Below are positions 7,471 to 15,400 of a stretch of DNA of 26,479 bases, in pieces. The stretch is taken from the NCBI GenBank assembly GCA_945883145.1, contig CAMCXB010000031.1:1-26479 (forward strand), written 5' to 3'. Made by a program: the position numbers and the translations under genes. Below the pieces are notes generated by a model. It was given only the letters and a program-made list of their open reading frames with translations. It was not told the origin of the DNA and did not search any database. The DNA is from Bordetella parapertussis (GTDB lineage Bacteria; Pseudomonadota; Gammaproteobacteria; Burkholderiales; Burkholderiaceae_D). Within the stretch, counting starts at the first letter, position 1; every line of letters starts with the position of its first letter.

Positions 7471-8280
7471 ATGACCAAGAACGATCCAGTTCAATTACTG
7501 ATTAATGATGGCATTGCCACCATGACCTTGAATGAACCAACTAAACTGAATGCTTTATCGATTCCCTTGATTGATAATTTTATGTCGATCACGGAGCAAT
7601 TACGTAAAAATAAATCAATACGCGTCTTGCGCATCACAGGTGAAGGTAAGGCTTTTTCAGCCGGTGCTGATTTGTCTAGTATGAATGCTACAGAAACCCA
7701 TGTAGGCAAACAAACCCGTGGTGAATGGACCGATGAATTAATGCGTACGCGTCACAATAAAATGATTGCTGATTTACGCAGCCTACCGTTTCCTATTTTG
7801 ACGATATTAAATGGACCAGTCGCAGGTGGTAGCGTCGGCATCGCCTTCGCTGCGGATATCGTGATTGCAGCACGCTCGGCTTATATTTATTTACCATTCA
7901 TGTCCGCACTCGGCATCGCACCTGATATGGGATCTAGTTATTTTCTGCCGCGCTTGATAGGCACAGGACGTTCTATTGCTATGACCTTATTAGGTAATCG
8001 TGTGAGTGCTGATCAAGCTGCAGCTTGGGGCATGATTTGGTCATGTGTGGATGATGGCGATCTTGCAGCAGAAGCAGAAAAACTAACGGCTCGTTTATTT
8101 AATTTGCCAGCGCATGCGGCAATGGAAACCCGCGCCATCTTTGATGCATCACTACACAACACACTACAACAACAACTTGATTATGAACGTTCACGTCAAA
8201 GTGAATTAATTGATAGACCAGAATTTACTGAGGGCGTACGAGCTTTCATGTCTAAGCGACCACCTGCTTTTCCACGTTGA
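7471..8280 (+). CDS. Crotonase-fold enoyl-CoA hydratase/isomerase (PaaG-like)
   Basis: The 269-residue product is a second, clearly diverged crotonase. It has GKAFSAGADLSSM, the second oxyanion segment NGPVAGGSVGIAFAAD, then DIVIAARSA and GIAPDMGSSYFLPRLIG. Both hydratase glutamates are missing, but the aspartate of the APDMGSS motif corresponds to the catalytic Asp of PaaG-type isomerases. The likely chemistry is isomerisation of an unsaturated acyl-CoA. It starts nine bases after the previous gene and ends just before a hairpin, so it is the last gene of the racemase/crotonase operon. Annotation tools will probably call it an enoyl-CoA hydratase from overall similarity only. Confidence 0.87.
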   Translation: MTKNDPVQLLINDGIATMTLNEPTKLNALSIPLIDNFMSITEQLRKNKSIRVLRITGEGKAFSAGADLSSMNATETHVGKQTRGEWTDELMRTRHNKMIADLRSLPFPILTILNGPVAGGSVGIAFAADIVIAARSAYIYLPFMSALGIAPDMGSSYFLPRLIGTGRSIAMTLLGNRVSADQAAAWGMIWSCVDDGDLAAEAEKLTARLFNLPAHAAMETRAIFDASLHNTLQQQLDYERSRQSELIDRPEFTEGVRAFMSKRPPAFPR

Positions 8281-8307
8281 TCAATCTACGTTAATCATTC
8301 TCCATCA

Positions 8308-8352
8308 ACTCACCAGTGCTGTGTAGAGAACTGGTGAGTGATCGCATTTTTA
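8308..8352 (+). terminator. Hairpin terminator after the acyl-CoA operon
   Basis: ACTCACCAGT (8308-8317) and ACTGGTGAGT (8330-8339) form a perfect 10-bp stem with a 12-base loop, followed after eight bases by TTTTTATTT. The offset of the T-tract makes it slightly imperfect as an intrinsic terminator for the plus strand. It also separates the operon from the convergent HTH gene. Confidence 0.7.
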
Positions 8353-8374
8353 TTTAAGTCATGCTTATATTGCT

Positions 8375-8668
8375 TCAAGCATGAGCATTAGGTTTAGAGT
8401 GTTTATCACTAATTCGAAACTTACTGCGTCTATCACCCATGATGTGACGTAATTCTGCAATTGATAATGCACTCACTTCATGCATGCGAATAAGTAATGA
8501 TGCCGTCACTGGCAAACGTCGATGACGAATTTTACTAATCACGGGTGGTGATACTTCTAAAGTACGTGAGAGCGCTGCATCATTTTTTAAATTCAGTTTA
8601 TTCAATAACGCAGCCAGTAATTGATCGGGATCATAGCGCTGTATTTGTACGACATTGTGATATTCCAT
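8375..8668 (-). CDS. Small Cro/CI-like helix-turn-helix protein
   Basis: The protein is 97 residues when started at the ATG at 8668, which has GAGGA six bases upstream; the longer frame to 8758 adds an unconvincing N-terminus. The core, LLNKLNLKNDAALSRTLEVSP followed by PVISKIRHRRLPVTASLL and RMHEVSALSIAELRHIMGDRR, is a phage-repressor-like HTH: the recognition helix is near PPVISKIRHRRL (41-52). It resembles small HTH proteins common in betaproteobacterial chromosomes, of unknown target. The tail beyond residue 80 is basic and low in structure. It lies downstream of the Lrp-type gene on the same strand with a 116-base gap, so shared transcription is possible but not shown. Confidence 0.75.
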   Translation of the reverse strand: MEYHNVVQIQRYDPDQLLAALLNKLNLKNDAALSRTLEVSPPVISKIRHRRLPVTASLLIRMHEVSALSIAELRHIMGDRRSKFRISDKHSKPNAHA

Positions 8669-8784
8669 AGATTCCTCATGCAAGTGTGGGAAAACATAAT
8701 GGATTCTGATCTGATACAGTCTTTCGTCGTTGAGGCAACACAACGCAAGACACAACATGCAGAAGCACTGCGTAACTCGCTGCG

Positions 8785-9261
8785 TCAGCGCAAGTGATGC
8801 GCAATAGGCAGTGCTGTCTTGTATTTGACCTGCTTGAGCGCAAAGCTAGATTTAATGTTTTTAATACCGGGAATTTTTGTTAGATGCTCGAGTATGAAAT
8901 ACTCTAGTGCTTGTATATCAGGCACGACTATACGTAACAAGTAATCTTCATCGCCTGTCATGAGATATACCTCCATGACTTCCTCAAAATGACTGACTGC
9001 TTTTTCAAATCGCTCTAAAGCACCCGACTCTTGTTTTTCTAACGACACTCGCACAAACACATTCACTTTAAGACCCAGCGCATGCGGATCGACTAAGGCG
9101 ACATAATGGGAAATCACACCTTCCGTCTCGAGATGCTTCACACGCGCTAAGGTAGGCGAAGGTGAAAGACCTATCTTTGCCGCCAACCCTACATTACTGA
9201 GACTGGCATCCTGCTGCAAACAGTCTAGTATGGATAAATCGGTTTTATCAAAATTTTCCAT
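8785..9261 (-). CDS. Lrp/AsnC family transcriptional regulator (MdeR-like by context)
   Basis: The 158-residue protein is full length for the Lrp/AsnC family. It has the N-terminal HTH, DLSILDCLQQDASLSNVGLAAKIGLSPSPTLARVKHLE (residues about 8-46, helix pair around LAAKIGLSPSPTLAR), followed by a RAM/ACT-like effector domain with YLMTGDEDYLLRIVVPD near residues 99-115. Such regulators sense amino acids and often control a divergent neighbour. Here the neighbour is an E1-type 2-oxoacid dehydrogenase, the same pairing known in Pseudomonas putida where MdeR, an Lrp-type protein, controls mdeAB. A palindrome touches its start codon, suggesting autoregulation. The symbol is not assigned because mdeA is absent here. 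Confidence 0.9.
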   Translation of the reverse strand: MENFDKTDLSILDCLQQDASLSNVGLAAKIGLSPSPTLARVKHLETEGVISHYVALVDPHALGLKVNVFVRVSLEKQESGALERFEKAVSHFEEVMEVYLMTGDEDYLLRIVVPDIQALEYFILEHLTKIPGIKNIKSSFALKQVKYKTALPIAHHLR

Positions 9262-9280
9262 ATTTTTATTCCATAAAAAT
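9262..9280 (-). promoter_or_regulatory. Palindrome enclosing the ribosome-binding site of the Lrp-type gene
   Basis: On the minus strand ATTTTTAT, GGA, ATAAAAAT form a perfect 8+8 inverted repeat that directly abuts the ATG at 9261. The three-base centre is the only Shine-Dalgarno-like sequence of the gene. It could be an autoregulatory operator or an RNA stem that presents or hides the ribosome-binding site. Confidence 0.55.
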
Positions 9281-9410
9281 CCAATTAATCAGTATTTTAT
9301 GCTTAATTTATGAATTACTGCGGTTTTTTAAGCAGCACATGCTGTCAAAAAAAGCTTACCTTATTGGCATCGTAAAACATCATCGTAAAGTGCAAATGAA
9401 CGGAGCTGAC

Positions 9411-12098
9411 ATGGACATGAGTCAACCACAAAGCATGACTGAGAATCTCGACACTGAACCACAAGAAACTGCAGAATGGATAGCCTCTCTGCACTCTGTG
9501 TTGGAATCTGCGGGTCCAGCAAGAGCACGGTTTTTATTATCGAAATTATCGACTGCTGCGAGAGAAGCTGGCCTGCAATGGCGTGATGCCCGCAACACGC
9601 CTTACATCAACACCATACGCGTGAGTGATGAACCACCTTACCCTGGTGGCTCTGACGCCTTAGCCTTAGAAGAAAAATTAGCTGGCATGATGCGTTGGAA
9701 TGCCTTGGCGATGGTAGTGAGAGCAAACCGTGCTTATGGTGAACTCGGTGGTCATATTGCGAGCTATGCTTCTGCTGCTGATTTATTTGAAGTCGGCTTT
9801 CATCATTTTTTCCGTGCACGCTCTGCAGATTACGCAGGCGATCTGATTTATTTTCAAGCGCATTCCGCTCCTGGTATTTATGCGCGTGCATTTTTAGAAG
9901 GTCGTTTGAGTAGCGATGATTTAACATACTATCGTCAAGAACTGAGCGCAAAAAAACAGCAAGCACAAGGACTGTCCTCTTATCCTCATCCATGGCTAAT
10001 GCCTGACTTTTGGCAATTCCCCACTGGCTCTATGGGGCTAGGTCCTATCTCAGCAATTTATCAAGCACGTTTTCTGCGCTATCTTGAACACAGACAGTTA
10101 TTAAGCACACAGCCACGTACGATATGGGGCGTGTTTGGTGATGGTGAAATGGATGAACCTGAATCTTTAGCGGCACTCTCTATGGCAGCACGTGAGAAGC
10201 TTGATAATCTTGTCTTTGTAATCAACTGCAATCTGCAACGACTCGATGGACCTGTGCGTGGCAATGGTCACATCGTCGATGAATTAGAAACCTTATTTGA
10301 TGGCGCAGGTTGGAATGTTATTAAACTGCTTTGGGGTTCAGATTGGGATCCGCTATTTGCACGCGATCAAAATGGTGAATTAGTTGAAGCGTTAAACGCT
10401 ACCGTTGATGGACAACTGCAAACTTTTGCAGCTAATGATGGTGCATTTAATCGCGAACATTTTTTTGGTCAGACACCAGCTATGCAAGCAATTGGTGCCA
10501 CGCTAACAGATGAAGAAATCGATAGATTAAAACGCGGTGGACATGATCTTAGAAAAATCTATGCTGCCTATCATGCAGCCGCTAATCATAAAGGCAAACC
10601 CACTGTTATTTTGGCGCAAACCAAAAAAGGTTTTGGTATGGGCACTGCGGGTCAAGGAAAAATGACCACCCATCAGCAAAAGAAATTAGAGCGTCAGGAC
10701 TTACTCGATTTTCGTGATCGCTTTCAATTACCCCTGACAGATGAACAAGCTGAAAATCTATCCTTCTACAAACCGGATGCAGATAGTCCAGAAATGCGTC
10801 ACCTCTTACAAAAGCGTGCTGCATTAGGTGGATTCGTACCGCAACGGATTGATCCACAACTAAGTTTAGCTGTGCCAGCGATTGAGCAATACGCACAATT
10901 TGCATGTGATGCAGATGGCAAAGAAATGTCAACCACCATGGCATTAGTGCGCATGATGGGTGGTTTATTAAAAGACGCTACCTTCGGTAAACATGTGGTT
11001 CCTATTGTTGCAGATGAAGCGCGTACCTTTGGTATGGCAAATTTATTTCGTCAAGTTGGTATTTATTCAGCACAAGGACAACTCTATGAACCTGAAGATA
11101 TAGGTTCAATTTTGTATTATCGCGAAGCGAAAGATGGTCAAATTTTAGAAGAAGGCATTACTGAAGCCGGCGCCATTGCTTCTTGGACGGCTGCTGCAAC
11201 CAGCTATTCAGTGAATAGTTTACCTATGCTGCCTTTTTATATTTATTACTCCATGTTTGGCTTTCAACGTGTGGGTGATTTAATTTGGGCGGCAGCAGAT
11301 CAAAGAGCGCGTGGTTTTTTAATTGGCGCTACTTCTGGACGCACTACATTAGGGGGTGAAGGTTTACAACATCAAGATGGCAGTAGTCATCTCATGTCCG
11401 CAGCCATACCGAATTGCATTTCTTATGATCCTGCTTATGCCTATGAATTAGCAGTAATCGTTCAAGATGGCATGGAACGCATGCTACAAAAACATGAAGA
11501 TGTTTTTTACTACATCACCGTCACCAATGAAAATGAAGCACAACCCAGCATGCCTGCTAATTCAAAAACTGGCATCTTGCGTGGCATGCACTGCATTCAA
11601 CAACATAAAAAAGCTGATATACGCTTACTTGCATCAGGCCCTATGTTAAAAGAAGCTATCGCAGCTGCACAATTGCTGAAAAATTTATTCAACATACATG
11701 CTGCTATTTGGAGTGTGACGAGCTATTCTCAACTAGCACGGGATGGTATTGCTTGTGAACGAGCACAACGTGTTCAACAATCTGAAGCGCTGCCATGGAT
11801 CACACAAGAACTACAAACATCAAATAGTTCAGTGATTGCGGTTTCAGATTATGTGCGTGCAGTTCCTGAAAGTGTCAGAGCATTTATACCTAGCCGCTTT
11901 GTCACATTGGGCACAGATGGATTTGGTCGCAGTGATACACGCGCTAATTTACGTGATTATTTTGAAGTGGATGCAAAATGGATTGCTTATACGGCGATGA
12001 CAGAAATTTATGCAAATAAAAAATCTGCAGAAGACATGCAAGCTATTGCGAAAAAATGTGGCGTGGATTTACAGCAAAGCTTAGCACTGTATGGATGA
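9411..12098 (+). CDS. Homodimeric 2-oxoacid dehydrogenase E1 (MdeB/AceE-like)
   Basis: This 895-residue thiamine-diphosphate enzyme matches the AceE type of E1 along its length. GHIASYASAADLFEVGFHHFFRAR and the DLIYFQAHSAPG region (around 114-156) include the active-site histidine zone; the ThDP/Mg motif runs from GDGEMDEPES (243-252) to NCNLQRLDGPVRGN (272-285). It decarboxylates a 2-oxoacid and passes the acyl group to an E2 not encoded here. A divergent Lrp-type gene is reminiscent of mdeR-mdeB, whose E1 acts on 2-oxobutyrate, so this may be a specialised paralogue rather than the main pyruvate E1. I chose ATG 9411 because GGAG lies five bases before it; the open frame extends up to 9339 with a dubious basic N-terminus. 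Confidence 0.9.
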   Translation: MDMSQPQSMTENLDTEPQETAEWIASLHSVLESAGPARARFLLSKLSTAAREAGLQWRDARNTPYINTIRVSDEPPYPGGSDALALEEKLAGMMRWNALAMVVRANRAYGELGGHIASYASAADLFEVGFHHFFRARSADYAGDLIYFQAHSAPGIYARAFLEGRLSSDDLTYYRQELSAKKQQAQGLSSYPHPWLMPDFWQFPTGSMGLGPISAIYQARFLRYLEHRQLLSTQPRTIWGVFGDGEMDEPESLAALSMAAREKLDNLVFVINCNLQRLDGPVRGNGHIVDELETLFDGAGWNVIKLLWGSDWDPLFARDQNGELVEALNATVDGQLQTFAANDGAFNREHFFGQTPAMQAIGATLTDEEIDRLKRGGHDLRKIYAAYHAAANHKGKPTVILAQTKKGFGMGTAGQGKMTTHQQKKLERQDLLDFRDRFQLPLTDEQAENLSFYKPDADSPEMRHLLQKRAALGGFVPQRIDPQLSLAVPAIEQYAQFACDADGKEMSTTMALVRMMGGLLKDATFGKHVVPIVADEARTFGMANLFRQVGIYSAQGQLYEPEDIGSILYYREAKDGQILEEGITEAGAIASWTAAATSYSVNSLPMLPFYIYYSMFGFQRVGDLIWAAADQRARGFLIGATSGRTTLGGEGLQHQDGSSHLMSAAIPNCISYDPAYAYELAVIVQDGMERMLQKHEDVFYYITVTNENEAQPSMPANSKTGILRGMHCIQQHKKADIRLLASGPMLKEAIAAAQLLKNLFNIHAAIWSVTSYSQLARDGIACERAQRVQQSEALPWITQELQTSNSSVIAVSDYVRAVPESVRAFIPSRFVTLGTDGFGRSDTRANLRDYFEVDAKWIAYTAMTEIYANKKSAEDMQAIAKKCGVDLQQSLALYG

Positions 12099-12135
12099 TG
12101 CAAAAAAAATTGATATCACTGAAGCGCTTGTTTAG

Positions 12136-12945
12136 TTAACGCGGTCGCAATGCTTGTTGCGCTATGCGTTGCGCTTTGATGATGACTGGTTTATCCACCA
12201 TCTTACCGTCTACAGCAATGGCTGCGCCGTTAGCTGCAATCGCTGCATCTAATACACGATGTGCCCAACTAATTTCATCTGGCGTAGGTGAATACGCAGC
12301 ATGCACTGTAGCCAACTGCTTAGGATGAATACACAACTTACCACCGAAACCAAAACGCTTGCCGCGTAAGGTTTCGGCATGCAGTACATCAGTATCATCA
12401 ATCGCTGTTGTGACACCATCTATAGGTGCAGCAATACCCGCAAGTCGTGAAGCTAATACGAGTTGTGAACGAAAGTAATCCAACTCTCTATCATCACCTT
12501 CAATTCCCATATCTACAGAAAAATCGATACTGCCAAACATCAGCCGCTCTACCCCTTGCGCAGCAGCTAAACTAAATGCATGAGCTAAACCGATACCACT
12601 TTCAATTAAGGGCAATACTTTTTTTGCTCCGGCTTGCATCACTTGTGCGATCTCAGCTAAATGTGCTGCTTTAGGCAAAATCACTGCTGTCACACCGGCA
12701 TGACTACAAAGCTCTAAATCATCTGCAAACCACAGCGAATCTGCACTATTAATACGCAAAGCGATAGGCTTAGATGCATCACACCACGCAACAACCGCAG
12801 TACGCGCAGCGTTTTTTTCTGCTGGTGGCACTGCATCTTCAAGATCGATGATGACGACATCAGCACCTGCTGCAAACGCTTTATCAAAGCGCTCAGGGCG
12901 ATTTCCTGGCACGAATAAATAAGAAACTGCTACAGCCTCTTGCAT
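12136..12945 (-). CDS. CitE-like HpcH/HpaI-family lyase, probable citramalyl-CoA lyase
   Basis: The 269-residue cytoplasmic protein is of the citrate-lyase-beta/malyl-CoA-lyase family. It opens with SYLFVPGNRPERFDKA, then VIIDLEDAVPPAEK (32-44) with the conserved acidic pair, LRINS with R64 for CoA-thioester binding, LPLIESGIGL with the metal-ligand E115, and FGSIDFSVDMG with D141. GKLCIHPKQL near the C-terminus is also typical. As last gene of a hydratase/CoA-transferase/lyase set it most likely cleaves citramalyl-CoA to pyruvate and acetyl-CoA, as Ccl does in itaconate degradation. A malyl-CoA or methylmalyl-CoA substrate is possible. It abuts the CoA-transferase gene with no gap. Confidence 0.87.
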   Translation of the reverse strand: MQEAVAVSYLFVPGNRPERFDKAFAAGADVVIIDLEDAVPPAEKNAARTAVVAWCDASKPIALRINSADSLWFADDLELCSHAGVTAVILPKAAHLAEIAQVMQAGAKKVLPLIESGIGLAHAFSLAAAQGVERLMFGSIDFSVDMGIEGDDRELDYFRSQLVLASRLAGIAAPIDGVTTAIDDTDVLHAETLRGKRFGFGGKLCIHPKQLATVHAAYSPTPDEISWAHRVLDAAIAANGAAIAVDGKMVDKPVIIKAQRIAQQALRPR

Positions 12946-14136
12946 TCAAATAGCCTTTTCAGATTTGAGTTGAGTAATTCTCTCAGCATCATAGCCAAGT
13001 TCAGACAAAATACTTTGCGTATGCTGACCTAGTTCTGGAATCGCATCCATACGTGCAGTCCATGTATTCGGCACACCAGGTGGCAGTAAGGCGGGCAAAG
13101 CACCGACTGGTGAAGCGACTTCTGCCCAACGTGCACGCGCTTTTAATTGTGCATGCTCCCAAATGTCACGCATTTCATTTAAACGTGCATTCGCAATTTG
13201 CGCATTTTCTAAACGTGCGATCACTTCCTCTGCCGTCATGCTTGAAAATGCTTCTACGATAATGGCATACAGTTCTTTACGTGCTGCTGATCGTGCAGCG
13301 GTCGATAAAAATAAAGGATCTGTCACTAACTCTGGCATCAACAACACTTGCTCACAAAAGATCACCCACTCTCTTTCATTTTGCAAACCTAACATCACGG
13401 TTTTACCATCACCTGCTGGAAACGGGCCATAAGGGTAAATCGTTGCATGTGAAGCACCTGCACGCGCTGGTGCTGATGCGCCATCAAATGCATAGTAAAG
13501 GGGGAAATTCATCCACTCGAGCATACTCTCTAACATGGAGATATCGATACGACAGCCTTTACCCGTTTTACCTCTTTGTATTAATGCAGCCAAAATATTG
13601 GTATAGGCATACATACCTGCAGCAATATCAGCAATAGAAGCACCTGCCTTAGAAGGTTCATCTGCTGTTCCAGTGACAGACAAGAATCCTGATTCACTTT
13701 GTATCAATAAATCATAGGCTTTCTTATCGCGATAAGGACCATCAGCACCATAACCTGATATATCACAAACGATTAAACGTGGATAATGTTCATGTAAGGC
13801 TTCATACGATAAACCTAAGCGTGCAGCTGCACCTGGCGCTAGATTTTGTACTAATACATCAGCATGTTCTAACAATTTATCGAGTATCTTTTTCGACTCT
13901 ATATGCTTGACATCCAGCGTTAAACTTTCTTTAGAACGATTAGTCCAAACAAAATGGGATGCCATGCCTTTCACACGCGCATCATAAGCACGCGCAAAAT
14001 CACCACTCTCAGGTCTTTCTATTTTAATTACACGCGCACCAAGATCAGCTAGCTGACGAGTACAAAAAGGCGCAGCAATAGCATGCTCTAAAGTTACGAC
14101 CGTGATTCCATCTAATGGACGCATAGTAAATTCCAA
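12946..14136 (-). CDS. Class III (CaiB/BaiF) CoA-transferase, candidate itaconate CoA-transferase
   Basis: The 396-residue protein has the class III CoA-transferase order: LDGITVVTLEHAIAAPF at the N-terminus, DLGARVIKIERPESGDFAR, then NLAPGAAARLGL and ISGYGADGPYRDKKAYDLLIQ, in which D142 corresponds to the catalytic aspartate that forms the acyl-enzyme anhydride in formyl-CoA transferase. It would move CoA from succinyl-CoA or another donor to a carboxylic acid. Between a MaoC-type hydratase and a CitE-type lyase, the likely acceptor is itaconate, mesaconate or citramalate, as with Ict in Pseudomonas. The ATG at 14136 could be replaced by an in-frame ATG four codons later (MRPLDG). The gene is nine bases downstream of the hydratase gene. 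Confidence 0.85.
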   Translation of the reverse strand: MEFTMRPLDGITVVTLEHAIAAPFCTRQLADLGARVIKIERPESGDFARAYDARVKGMASHFVWTNRSKESLTLDVKHIESKKILDKLLEHADVLVQNLAPGAAARLGLSYEALHEHYPRLIVCDISGYGADGPYRDKKAYDLLIQSESGFLSVTGTADEPSKAGASIADIAAGMYAYTNILAALIQRGKTGKGCRIDISMLESMLEWMNFPLYYAFDGASAPARAGASHATIYPYGPFPAGDGKTVMLGLQNEREWVIFCEQVLLMPELVTDPLFLSTAARSAARKELYAIIVEAFSSMTAEEVIARLENAQIANARLNEMRDIWEHAQLKARARWAEVASPVGALPALLPPGVPNTWTARMDAIPELGQHTQSILSELGYDAERITQLKSEKAI

Positions 14137-14145
14137 ATCAACTTT

Positions 14146-15021
14146 TTATTCTGAACGCAAAATCGCTACCGCTTGTATAGCAAGTTCACCCTGTGGATTG
14201 GTAGCCCAACATTGTATCGTCTTACCATCCTCTTCAGGACGGGCATGTACACTAAAGCTAGCCGTATCAAATACAGGGGAGACTGCACGAAAATCAAAAG
14301 ACTGTATGGATCGCGAAGGATTATGTGATCTCACTAGCTCTATCAGGTAGGTAGCAATCAATGGTCCATGCACAATCAGACCTGGGTATCCTTCTACATC
14401 GGCTACATAACTTCTATCATAGTGAATACGATGTCCATTAAAGGTGAGAGCAGAATAACGAAATAAGAGAACAGGATCTGGTGTTATCGTGCGTGACCAC
14501 ACTGCATCAGTTGGCGCAAGCTTAGGCTGTGCAGAAGGTGCATTGGATTGAGGATGATCGCGATACACGATGTCATGTTCTTCAACCACAGCAACTTGAC
14601 CTTCAATCGAGAGTTGATGCGAGACTGTAACAAAAGCGAGTTGACCTGAAGCACCCGATTTAATTTTTACATCCTCAATTCGCGAATCACGTGTGGCGGT
14701 TGATCCTATTGGAATTGCATGATCAAAGCGCAATCGACCACCAGCCCACATACGTCTAGGCAAAGGCACAGGTGGCAAAAATCCACCACGTTGTGGATGA
14801 CCGTCTTCACCTAACATTGATTGTGGACTAACTGCCCAGAAATAAATCCAATGCCATAGTGGCGGTAAGGCATCGCCAAGACCCAATACTATTGTTTGAT
14901 CTAAGGTCGCTGCCATTGCCTGCGCTGATCCTAAGTTCACCACATCTTGCGCAGACTGTGTTCGACCTATCCACGATTTTAGTAAATCTACATCAAGTTC
15001 AGCTTGTAATGATGGCGGCAT
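14146..15021 (-). CDS. MaoC/FAS1-like dehydratase, candidate itaconyl- or mesaconyl-CoA hydratase
   Basis: With the start at 15021 the protein is 291 residues, close to known itaconyl-/mesaconyl-CoA hydratases of the FAS1-like dehydratase group. The N-terminal half is a degenerate hot-dog domain with WHWIYFWAV and MWAGGRLRFDHAIPIG; the C-terminal half carries the hydratase motif RYSALTFNGHRIHYDRSYV (188-206) and EGYPGLIVHGPL (210-221), holding the catalytic Asp/His pair. It would add water to an unsaturated C5-diacid CoA ester. The frame continues upstream to 15078, but that extension is cysteine- and aromatic-rich and does not look like the family N-terminus. It is first of three tightly packed genes forming a probable C5-diacid operon. 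Confidence 0.85.
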   Translation of the reverse strand: MPPSLQAELDVDLLKSWIGRTQSAQDVVNLGSAQAMAATLDQTIVLGLGDALPPLWHWIYFWAVSPQSMLGEDGHPQRGGFLPPVPLPRRMWAGGRLRFDHAIPIGSTATRDSRIEDVKIKSGASGQLAFVTVSHQLSIEGQVAVVEEHDIVYRDHPQSNAPSAQPKLAPTDAVWSRTITPDPVLLFRYSALTFNGHRIHYDRSYVADVEGYPGLIVHGPLIATYLIELVRSHNPSRSIQSFDFRAVSPVFDTASFSVHARPEEDGKTIQCWATNPQGELAIQAVAILRSE

Positions 15022-15400
15022 GGCGTGAATGAAATAAATGAAGTATGGTATTTTGGCGCAGCAAAATTTGTCTGACAATTTGCCATTTTGAAAGGGGGAA
15101 TTGCGTCAATTGTCCATAATCACAAGCATTACAAAGTTTGTACGACTTCGCATAAAGGCATTAAACATTTATCAGCTTAGATTTAACTACCAAATGAATT
15201 GTATTGCCATTTTATGAACAAATCTAAACGCGATTCATTCTTACTTAGCCAATATAAAACCACAAGCTTGCGAGATTATTCTTAACTGCTCTGCGCTTAT
15301 TGGTAAAATTCTGTTTTTAGCGCAGACGCACTAACTTCTCACATCACCATCCGTGCTTGTAGAAGATAGTACCTGTTCTAATTCAAGCTTCCCACCTCAG
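15022..15400. other. Gene-free divergent control region with inverted repeats
   Basis: No credible gene is seen here. The region separates the C5-diacid operon (minus) from the glycosyltransferase operon (plus) and must hold both promoters. It contains TTGTC-T-GACAA (15068-15078), TTAGATTT (15177-15184) facing AAATCTAA (15220-15227) 35 bases apart, TCTGCGCT (15290-15297) facing AGCGCAGA (15319-15326) 21 bases apart, and the direct repeat TTGCCATTTT at 15080-15089 and 15204-15213. No regulator gene is adjacent, so a repressor or activator acting here would be encoded elsewhere. No tRNA or riboswitch was recognised. Confidence 0.6.
15290..15326. promoter_or_regulatory. 8-bp inverted repeat upstream of the glycosyltransferase gene
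   Basis: TCTGCGCT (15290-15297) and AGCGCAGA (15319-15326) are exact reverse complements around 21 bases including a TTTTT run. It could be an operator or a leader hairpin for the plus-strand operon. Confidence 0.4.

Noticed and set aside
9339..9410. N-terminal extension of the E1 protein (24 residues).
   Set aside because: GGAG is correctly placed for the ATG at 9411, and the extension has no counterpart in AceE-type proteins.
12099..12135. Terminator between the convergent E1 and lyase genes.
   Set aside because: The 37 bases contain an A run but no inverted repeat of useful length.
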